From: Brevundimonas sp.
GTDB taxonomy: Bacteria; Pseudomonadota; Alphaproteobacteria; Caulobacterales; Caulobacteraceae
NCBI GenBank assembly: GCA_031119155.1
Contig: JAVHYH010000124.1
Coordinates: 1-9,524, forward strand
DNA: 9,524 bases
Reading direction: 5' to 3'
This document shows positions 1 to 5,618 of this stretch, in pieces (the first letter of the stretch is position 1; each line of letters starts with the position of its first letter). The position numbers and the translations under genes are program-made. The notes beneath the pieces were generated by a model. That model saw nothing but the letters and a program-made list of their open reading frames with translations. It did not search any database and was not told the origin of the DNA.

Positions 1-653
1 AGAACCGCGCCGGCACGGACGAGTTCTGGGACAAGGCCGAGGCCCTGATGGCCGAAGCCGCGCGCGCCGCCGGAACCGAGCCGGTCGTCACCGAGGGCGA
101 CGGCGCCTTCTACGCGCCCAAGCTGGACTTCATCGTCAAGGACGCCATCGGCCGCGAATGGACCTGTGGCACGATCCAGCTGGACTATGTGCTGCCGGAA
201 CGTCTGGATGCGACCTACATCGCCGAGGACGGCCAGAAGCACCGCCCGGTCATGCTGCACCGCGCCATCCTGGGCTCGTTCGAGCGCTTCATCGGCATCA
301 TGATCGAGAACTACGCCGGGGCCTTCCCACTGTGGCTGGCGCCGACGCAGGCGGTGGTCGCGACCATCGTCTCGGACGCCGACGACTATGCGCATGAGGT
401 GTTGGCGAAATTCCGCGCCGCCGGCCTGCGCACCGAGATCGACCTGCGCAACGAGAAGGTCGGCTACAAGGTGCGCGAACACTCCGTCGCCAAGGTCCCG
501 GTCATCGCCGTGGTCGGCAAGAAGGAGGCCGAGGAAGGCATGGTCGCCATCCGCCGCCTCGGCTCGCAGGCGCAGGAGGTGGTCACTGTCGAGGAGGCCA
601 TCCGCATCCTGACCGACGAGGCCACGCCGCCGGATCTGAAGCGCGCGGGCTGA
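1..653 (+). CDS. thrS: Threonyl-tRNA synthetase, C-terminal part (5' end outside window)
   Basis: Cytoplasmic class II aminoacyl-tRNA synthetase that charges tRNA-Thr with threonine. The reading frame is already open at base 3 and gives 216 residues to the stop; family members are about 640 residues, so roughly the last third is visible. The end of the catalytic core is seen in GDGAFYAPKLDF, the GTIQLDY strand and class II motif 3 (LHRAILGSFERFIG), whose His matches the third zinc ligand of the E. coli enzyme. The anticodon-binding domain follows, starting at PLWLAPTQ and including DLRNEKVGYKVREH. It ends with a short charged tail (PPDLKRAG). An internal ATG at 48 is not the start, since conserved core sequence continues upstream of it. 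A strong hairpin terminator follows 23 bases after the stop. The identification is firm. Confidence 0.97.
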   Translation, partial: NRAGTDEFWDKAEALMAEAARAAGTEPVVTEGDGAFYAPKLDFIVKDAIGREWTCGTIQLDYVLPERLDATYIAEDGQKHRPVMLHRAILGSFERFIGIMIENYAGAFPLWLAPTQAVVATIVSDADDYAHEVLAKFRAAGLRTEIDLRNEKVGYKVREHSVAKVPVIAVVGKKEAEEGMVAIRRLGSQAQEVVTVEEAIRILTDEATPPDLKRAG

Positions 654-676
654 GCTCCGCCGCAAGGCTGAAACAG

Positions 677-711
677 AAAGCCCGCCCCGTGGATCACGGG
701 GCGGGCTTTTT
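677..711. terminator. Bidirectional Rho-independent terminator between thrS and the phn operon
   Basis: A perfect 15-bp inverted repeat has arms at 677-691 and 695-709 around a 3-base loop (GAT). The stem is very GC-rich in the middle (GCCCGCCCCG), with A's at the left foot and T's at the right foot. On the plus strand the T run is 707-711. On the minus strand the stem is followed by CTTTCTGTTT-like sequence. It lies 23 bases after the thrS stop and 21 bases after the stop of the converging permease gene, so it can serve both. No other convincing terminator is seen near either gene. Confidence 0.9.
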
Positions 712-732
712 CGTGGGCCGATGACAGTTGGG

Positions 733-2631
733 TCAGAGCAACCGCTTGCGCATCGCCTGGGACAGCATGTCGATCAGGGTGACGGCCACGACGATGATGA
801 TCGCGATGGTCGAGACCTTGGCGTATTCGAAAGCCTGCAGGGCTTCGAACAGGGTCTGGCCGATGCCGCCGGCGCCGATCAGGCCCAGCACGGTGGCCGC
901 GCGGCTGTTCGATTCGAAGCGGTACAGGGCGAAGGAGGTCCACAGCGGGGCCACCTGCGGGATGACGCCCCAGGCGATCTCATGCAGGCCGCCGGCGCCG
1001 GTTGCCTTCACGCCCTCGATCGGCCCCTTGTCGATCGACTCGACCGCTTCCGAGAACAGCTTGGCCAGAACACCGGCGGTGTTGAAGGCGATGGCGAGCA
1101 CGCCGGCCAGCGGACCGAGGCCCACGGCGACGATGAACAGGGTGGCGACCACGAGGTCCGGCACCGAGCGCAGCAGGTCCATCACCCGGCGCACCGGCCA
1201 GACCAGCCAGGCCGGCGACAGGTTACGCGAGGCCATGAGGCTGAGCGGCACGGCCAGGAAGACAGCCAGGAAGGTGCCCCACAGGGCGATCTGCACCGTC
1301 AGCCACATCTGTCCGACCAGCAGTTCCCATTGGCTGAAGTCCGGATTCAGGAACTCGCGGCCATAGCGTTGCATCTTCTCCGGGTTGGAGAACAGGTTGC
1401 CGATGTTGGGCAGGTCGACGCGGTTGAAGGCGGCGATCAGGATGATGGCGACGCCGCCCCACAGCAGGATGTCGAGCGACCAGGCGGCGACCGACTTCTT
1501 CGGCGGCGACGGGATCTGGTCAGCAGCCAGCGTCGGCGGAACGGGCTTCGGCAGCAGGTTGAGGACGATGGCGATGACCGCCAGCAGGCCGATCAGGGCG
1601 AACGGCGCGAATTTGGCGAACTGCTGGCTGCTGGACGGCGGCGCCACGTCGGACGGGCGGCCTTCACGCTTGGCCTGGTCGGCCTTCATCTCGCGGATCG
1701 GGTCCAGATAGCTGTTATCGGCCTCGCGGAACTGGGAGTAGTTCAGACGGGTCATGATCTCGCGCTGACGCGCGACATCCGGGCCATAGCCCTGGCCGTA
1801 GGTGGTGAAGAACTCGCGGATCTTCGCCTTCACATCGGCCGGCAGGTCGCCGCGGACCAGAATGCCCGACTCGGGAATGGGCGGCGAGTTCCAGATCACC
1901 TCGATCTGGTTGGCGATGTCCGGGTTCTGACGACGCAGGAAGATGGTGTTGACCGAGTTCGAGGTCGCCACATCGACCTGATCATTGGCGATCGAGAACG
2001 AGTTGGCCTGGTGGCTGGCCGAACGAACGGTGGCGAAGCACTCGGTCGGATTGATGTTCCGGGGACTGAAGAAATAGGTCATCGGGGCCAGGGTGCCCGA
2101 GGTCGACTGGGCGTCGCCGATGCCGAAGTCGTAGCGTTTGCCGCACTGGATGACGTCCTCGAGCGTGATGCCCGAGCCCTTCTTCACGATCAGGGACGAA
2201 GTGTAGGAATCCTTGCCTTCCAGATCGACGGTGCGGGCGATCACCTCGGCGCCGGCGCGATCGATGGCCTGCACGGCGGGCAGGGCCGAGAACCAGCCGA
2301 TCTGGGCCTGATCGGCGCTCATCGCCTCGACCAGAACGCTGTAGTTCGAGCCGAAGATGGGCTCGACCGGAATGCCGACGGCGCGCTCCAGATCGTCCAG
2401 CAGCGGCTGCCACATCGGCCCCGACGAGGCCTGGCCTTCCGCCGACAGGATGGTGAAGACCAGCTTCTGCGGACGCTCCTGCGCCACGGCGGAGGCGGGG
2501 ATCGAGGTCAGGCCGAGGACGACCACGGCGAGCGCCAGGACGGCGGCGAAGACAGTACGAAGGCGGCTCATGCCGTTGGCTTTCCGGAACGCGCCCGTAA
2601 GGGCGGCAAGGGGGATCAGGCGGTGGTTCAC
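733..2631 (-). CDS. phnE: PhnD-PhnE fusion: substrate-binding domain joined to phosphonate-type ABC permease
   Basis: A 632-residue inner-membrane protein joining two usually separate subunits of a phosphonate-family ABC importer. Residues about 55-320 form a PhnD-like periplasmic binding domain with the ligand-loop motif GDAQSTSGTLAP at 173-183. A Pro/Ser linker (325-337) is followed by a membrane segment (about 341-360), a short Pro/Lys-rich stretch, then a PhnE-type permease (about 381-632). The permease has SVPDLVVATLFIVAVGLGP at 489-507 and an EAA-type coupling loop (EGVKATGAGGLHEIAWGVIP, 539-558), which would contact the ATPase PhnC. The extra segment 341-360 would return the chain to the cytoplasm so the permease keeps normal topology (inference). 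The GTG start given overlaps the preceding stop (GTGA) and has GAGG seven bases upstream. An ATG at 2571 gives a more typical signal peptide (MSRLRTVFAAVLALAVVV...) and is a serious alternative. Its first 130 codons lie in a 930-base repeat shared with the upstream gene. Confidence 0.9.
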   Translation of the reverse strand: MNHRLIPLAALTGAFRKANGMSRLRTVFAAVLALAVVVLGLTSIPASAVAQERPQKLVFTILSAEGQASSGPMWQPLLDDLERAVGIPVEPIFGSNYSVLVEAMSADQAQIGWFSALPAVQAIDRAGAEVIARTVDLEGKDSYTSSLIVKKGSGITLEDVIQCGKRYDFGIGDAQSTSGTLAPMTYFFSPRNINPTECFATVRSASHQANSFSIANDQVDVATSNSVNTIFLRRQNPDIANQIEVIWNSPPIPESGILVRGDLPADVKAKIREFFTTYGQGYGPDVARQREIMTRLNYSQFREADNSYLDPIREMKADQAKREGRPSDVAPPSSSQQFAKFAPFALIGLLAVIAIVLNLLPKPVPPTLAADQIPSPPKKSVAAWSLDILLWGGVAIILIAAFNRVDLPNIGNLFSNPEKMQRYGREFLNPDFSQWELLVGQMWLTVQIALWGTFLAVFLAVPLSLMASRNLSPAWLVWPVRRVMDLLRSVPDLVVATLFIVAVGLGPLAGVLAIAFNTAGVLAKLFSEAVESIDKGPIEGVKATGAGGLHEIAWGVIPQVAPLWTSFALYRFESNSRAATVLGLIGAGGIGQTLFEALQAFEYAKVSTIAIIIVVAVTLIDMLSQAMRKRLL

Positions 2632-3172
2632 GGTTGAACCTCACGTTTCGCCCGAAGGCGTTGCAGTTCACGCTCGGCCTCGGCGACGCCGGAGGCGTCG
2701 CGCGCGGTGCGGGCGGTGGTCAGTCTCTGGTCGGCCATCATCTCGCGGACCGGATCCAGATAGTCGTCATCGGCGGCGTTGAAGCGCGAATAGCGCAGGC
2801 CGGCCAGCACGCGGCGCTGGCGCTCGGCCTCGACGCCGTTCCCCTGTCCGTAGGTCAGGAAGAAGCTGCGGATCTTTTCCTTGCTCGCCGGGTCCAGATC
2901 GCCGCGCACGATGATGCCGCCCTCCGGGATCGGGGGCGACTGCCAGATCACCTGGATCTGCTCGGCGAGCGTCGGGTTCTGGGCGCGCAGGGCGGCGGCG
3001 CTGACGGTGTTCGAGGTGGCGACGTCCAGCACGCCGGAGGCGACCTCGAAGGCGTTGCGCTCGTGGTTGTTCGACCGGACGGTGGAGAAGCAGCGCTCGG
3101 GGTCGATGCCGCGCGGATTGAACAGCCAGGTCAGCGGGGCCAGCGTGCCCGAGGTCGACTGGGCGTCGCCGA
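2243..3172. repeat. 930-bp exact direct repeat, copy 1
   Basis: Every base compared from 2243 to 3172 equals the base 1052 positions further on. The copy covers, in minus-strand order, the C-terminal half of the middle phnD, the GTGA overlap, and the first 130 codons of the fusion gene. Identity breaks at 2242/3294 on the left (TC against CG) and at 3173/4225 on the right (TG against GA). The 1052-base period equals one 351-codon gene plus stop, minus the 4-base overlap. Confidence 0.95.
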
Positions 3173-3683
3173 TGCCGAAGCTGTAGCGCTTACCGCAACG
3201 CTCGACGTCTGCCAGGGTGATGCCCGAGCCCTTCTTCACGATCAGGGACGAGACGTAGGAATCCTTGCCCTCGACGTCGACGGTGCGGGCCACGACCTCG
3301 GCGCCGGCGCGATCGATGGCCTGCACGGCGGGCAGGGCCGAGAACCAGCCGATCTGGGCCTGATCGGCGCTCATCGCCTCGACCAGAACGCTGTAGTTCG
3401 AGCCGAAGATGGGCTCGACCGGAATGCCGACGGCGCGCTCCAGATCGTCCAGCAGCGGCTGCCACATCGGCCCCGACGAGGCCTGGCCTTCCGCCGACAG
3501 GATGGTGAAGACCAGCTTCTGCGGACGCTCCTGCGCCACGGCGGAGGCGGGGATCGAGGTCAGGCCGAGGACGACCACGGCGAGCGCCAGGACGGCGGCG
3601 AAGACAGTACGAAGGCGGCTCATGCCGTTGGCTTTCCGGAACGCGCCCGTAAGGGCGGCAAGGGGGATCAGGCGGTGGTTCAC
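2628..3683 (-). CDS. phnD: Second PhnD-type periplasmic binding protein, mosaic of its two neighbours
   Basis: A 351-residue substrate-binding protein for the same ABC importer. It has a signal peptide (hydrophobic core about 27-42, likely cleaved near ASAVAQ at 46-51) and no lipobox, so it should be soluble in the periplasm. The ligand-loop motif GDAQSTSGTLAP is at 172-183. Residues 1-130 are identical to the start of the downstream fusion protein, and 172-351 are identical to the end of the upstream lipoprotein PhnD. Residues 131-171 differ from both, for example VARTVDVEGKDSYVSS. The frame is intact with no stop or frameshift, so it is a plausible functional gene. The GTG start overlaps the upstream stop (GTGA) and is preceded by GAGG; the in-frame ATG at 3623, 20 codons on, is an alternative that better fits a signal peptide. 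The stop overlaps the next gene's GTG. It may be a recent recombinant, or in part an assembly artefact. Confidence 0.85.
   Translation of the reverse strand: MNHRLIPLAALTGAFRKANGMSRLRTVFAAVLALAVVVLGLTSIPASAVAQERPQKLVFTILSAEGQASSGPMWQPLLDDLERAVGIPVEPIFGSNYSVLVEAMSADQAQIGWFSALPAVQAIDRAGAEVVARTVDVEGKDSYVSSLIVKKGSGITLADVERCGKRYSFGIGDAQSTSGTLAPLTWLFNPRGIDPERCFSTVRSNNHERNAFEVASGVLDVATSNTVSAAALRAQNPTLAEQIQVIWQSPPIPEGGIIVRGDLDPASKEKIRSFFLTYGQGNGVEAERQRRVLAGLRYSRFNAADDDYLDPVREMMADQRLTTARTARDASGVAEAERELQRLRAKREVQP
3173..3294. other. 122-bp unique island between the two exact repeats
   Basis: This is the only part of the middle phnD that is not an exact copy of a neighbour. By hand alignment it has about 23 mismatches to the fusion gene (2121-2242) and about 40 to the lipoprotein phnD (4225-4346), without gaps. 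It encodes roughly residues 131-171, just before the ligand-binding STSG loop. The amino-acid differences are mostly tolerable (V for I, V for L, A for E, ER for IQ), as expected of a working paralogue and not of sequencing error. Confidence 0.85.
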
Positions 3684-4224
3684 GGTTGAACCTCACGTTT
3701 CGCCCGAAGGCGTTGCAGTTCACGCTCGGCCTCGGCGACGCCGGAGGCGTCGCGCGCGGTGCGGGCGGTGGTCAGTCTCTGGTCGGCCATCATCTCGCGG
3801 ACCGGATCCAGATAGTCGTCATCGGCGGCGTTGAAGCGCGAATAGCGCAGGCCGGCCAGCACGCGGCGCTGGCGCTCGGCCTCGACGCCGTTCCCCTGTC
3901 CGTAGGTCAGGAAGAAGCTGCGGATCTTTTCCTTGCTCGCCGGGTCCAGATCGCCGCGCACGATGATGCCGCCCTCCGGGATCGGGGGCGACTGCCAGAT
4001 CACCTGGATCTGCTCGGCGAGCGTCGGGTTCTGGGCGCGCAGGGCGGCGGCGCTGACGGTGTTCGAGGTGGCGACGTCCAGCACGCCGGAGGCGACCTCG
4101 AAGGCGTTGCGCTCGTGGTTGTTCGACCGGACGGTGGAGAAGCAGCGCTCGGGGTCGATGCCGCGCGGATTGAACAGCCAGGTCAGCGGGGCCAGCGTGC
4201 CCGAGGTCGACTGGGCGTCGCCGA
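3295..4224. repeat. 930-bp exact direct repeat, copy 2
   Basis: Second copy of the segment at 2243-3172, same orientation, 122 bases further on. In minus-strand order it covers the C-terminal 180 codons of the lipoprotein phnD, the GTGA overlap, and the first 130 codons of the middle phnD. The exact match, including third codon positions and the overlap, points to a recent event or ongoing homogenisation. Confidence 0.95.
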
Positions 4225-4696
4225 GACCGAAGCTGTAGCGACGACCGCAGGCCATCACGTCATCAAGGGTGATGTCCGAGCCGGCCTTGACGATCAGGGT
4301 GGCGCGATAGTTGTCCAGCCCGTCCGGGCTGACGGTGCGGGCGATCAGTTCGCCGTCGGCGTCCTGGATGGCGTCGATGGCGGGCTGGGCCGAGAACCAG
4401 CCGGCCTCGACCTCGCCCCGTTTCATGTCCTCGACCAGTTCGGCGTAGGTCGAGGCGAAATGCGGGCGGACAGGCGCGCCGACGGCCTTGGACAGATCAT
4501 CGAGCAACGGCTGCCACAGGGGACCGGCGGACGCCTGCCCCTGGGCCGAGAGGATGGAGAAGTCGATGCTTTCGGCGGGCTTGCCGGACGTGCTGGAGCG
4601 ATCGCCGCAGCCGGACAGGCCCAGACCGGACAGGGCCAGGGCGGCGACGGCGAGAAGGCCGACACCGGAACGACGCGTCCGGCCGCCCGTGATCAT
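3680..4696 (-). CDS. phnD: PhnD-type substrate-binding lipoprotein of phosphonate-family ABC transporter
   Basis: A 338-residue binding protein. The N-terminus has an Arg-rich n-region, a hydrophobic stretch (12-27) and the lipobox LSGC with the lipidated Cys at residue 30, so it should be a membrane-anchored lipoprotein. The mature part has the PhnD/phosphonate-binding fold: SILSAQGQASAGPLWQPLLD at 48-67, AGWFSAQPA at 98-106, and the ligand-loop motif GDAQSTSGTLAP at 159-170. In the known family the STSG residues hold the phosphonate group. ATG overlaps the phnC stop (ATGA), and its stop overlaps the next gene's GTG (GTGA). Only residues 159-338 are identical to the middle phnD; the N-terminal half is clearly divergent. 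The substrate cannot be fixed from sequence, because this family also includes phosphite, phosphate and phosphate-ester binders. Confidence 0.93.
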   Translation of the reverse strand: MITGGRTRRSGVGLLAVAALALSGLGLSGCGDRSSTSGKPAESIDFSILSAQGQASAGPLWQPLLDDLSKAVGAPVRPHFASTYAELVEDMKRGEVEAGWFSAQPAIDAIQDADGELIARTVSPDGLDNYRATLIVKAGSDITLDDVMACGRRYSFGLGDAQSTSGTLAPLTWLFNPRGIDPERCFSTVRSNNHERNAFEVASGVLDVATSNTVSAAALRAQNPTLAEQIQVIWQSPPIPEGGIIVRGDLDPASKEKIRSFFLTYGQGNGVEAERQRRVLAGLRYSRFNAADDDYLDPVREMMADQRLTTARTARDASGVAEAERELQRLRAKREVQP

Positions 4697-5487
4697 GCCT
4701 TGGCTTCCCAGAAGGCGTCTTCGAACTCGGGGCCGTAGATCTCGATCAGGCGGGCGGTGTCCAGGCCGGTCGAGGGACCGTCATAGACCACCTTGCCCTT
4801 CTGCAGGGCGATGACGCGCTCGCAGTAGCGGATGGCGTAGTCGACCTGGTGCAGGGTGACGATGACGCCGAGGCCGTCGCGCTTGTTCAGCTCGACCAGC
4901 AGTTCCATCACCTTGCGGGCCGACACCGGGTCCAGCGAGGCGACGGGTTCATCGGCCAGAATGGCCTGGGCGCCCTGCACGATGGCGCGGGCGATGGCGC
5001 CGCGCTGCTGCTGACCGCCCGAAAGGGTGTTGGCGCGCTGGGCCGCATAGTCGGACACGCCGACGCGGTGCAGGGCGGCCATCGCCTGTTCCTTGTCCGC
5101 GGCCTGCCACAGGCCGAAGAAGCCGCGCCAGCCGGGCACCCGACCGAGCGCGCCGAGCATGACGTTGGAGAACAGCGACAGGCGGCCGACCAGATTGAAC
5201 TGCTGGAAGATCATGCCCAGCTTCTGGCGCGCGGCGCGGACCTTGCCGGTGACGCGACCGTCCTTCTGCACCACCTCGCCGAAGACGGAGATGGTCCCGC
5301 CCGGGTCGATCGACTGCAGGCCGGTGATGGAGCGCAGGAGGGTCGACTTGCCCGAACCCGACGGGCCGATCAGGGCGACCATCTCGCCGGCCCCCACCTC
5401 GACGGAGACGCCGTTCAGGGCCTTGCGGGCGCCGAACGTCTTGGACACGTCCTTGACGGACGCGACGGCTGCGGTGGCTGAGGTCAT
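4693..5487 (-). CDS. phnC: PhnC-type ATP-binding protein of phosphonate ABC transporter
   Basis: The 264-residue cytoplasmic ATPase that powers import through the PhnE permease. All ABC motifs are present: Walker A GPSGSGKST (41-49), Q-loop in MIFQQFNLV (92-100), signature LSGGQQQR (155-162), Walker B AILADEP with catalytic Glu180, D-loop SLD (184-186) and H-loop His213. The FQQFNLV sequence and overall length fit PhnC (E. coli about 262 residues). I chose ATG 5487 because the ABC domain begins almost at once (SVKDVSKTFG) and the length then matches the family. The frame extends upstream to ATG 5526 and TTG 5550, but those extensions are not family-like; no clear ribosome-binding site marks any of the three. 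It is the first gene of the overlapping operon, and its TGA overlaps the ATG of phnD. The 131-base gap upstream holds no convincing promoter, so it may be co-transcribed with the peptidase gene. Confidence 0.94.
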   Translation of the reverse strand: MTSATAAVASVKDVSKTFGARKALNGVSVEVGAGEMVALIGPSGSGKSTLLRSITGLQSIDPGGTISVFGEVVQKDGRVTGKVRAARQKLGMIFQQFNLVGRLSLFSNVMLGALGRVPGWRGFFGLWQAADKEQAMAALHRVGVSDYAAQRANTLSGGQQQRGAIARAIVQGAQAILADEPVASLDPVSARKVMELLVELNKRDGLGVIVTLHQVDYAIRYCERVIALQKGKVVYDGPSTGLDTARLIEIYGPEFEDAFWEAKA

Positions 5488-5618
5488 GAGCACGCGGGGA
5501 AGCGGTTGCAAAAGGGCGCGCCGCATCGCCCGTGAAGGCGCGCGAGGCAAGTCTTAATGGCACGCCTGCGTCGTTTTCGTCCAGCGGAACGGCGCCAGAG
5601 CCACGCGCACGCCCGCCC

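Noticed and set aside
721..738. ATGACAG-N4-GTCAGAG, a second PhoB-box-like sequence (CTGTCAT on the minus strand)
   Set aside because: Only one heptamer is good (11 of 14 overall) and it spans the end of the fusion gene, downstream of both converging genes, where a promoter is not expected.
721..2637. Long plus-strand open frame (638 codons) opposite the fusion gene
   Set aside because: Low-complexity, Arg/Gly/Asp/Gln-rich translation typical of the antisense of high-GC coding DNA; the minus strand encodes a clear PhnD-PhnE protein.
2243..4224. Insertion sequence or composite transposon as the cause of the repeats
   Set aside because: No transposase and no terminal inverted repeats or target duplications; the repeat edges fall inside homologous coding sequence, as expected for recombination between paralogues.
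2634..4738. Two near-identical plus-strand open frames (about 350 codons each) opposite the phnD genes
   Set aside because: Their similarity simply reflects the 930-bp DNA repeat; the translations look like antisense shadows and the minus-strand proteins are recognisable.
5510..5543. Hairpin with 7-bp GCGCGCC/GGCGCGC stem, 14-base loop and TTTT on the minus strand, upstream of phnC
   Set aside because: Short stem, large loop and weak T run in very GC-rich DNA; not a convincing terminator or attenuator.
5554..5583. Possible promoter for phnC (minus strand TGGACG, 18 bases, CATTAA)
   Set aside because: Both elements are poor matches and the spacing is long; not enough to call.
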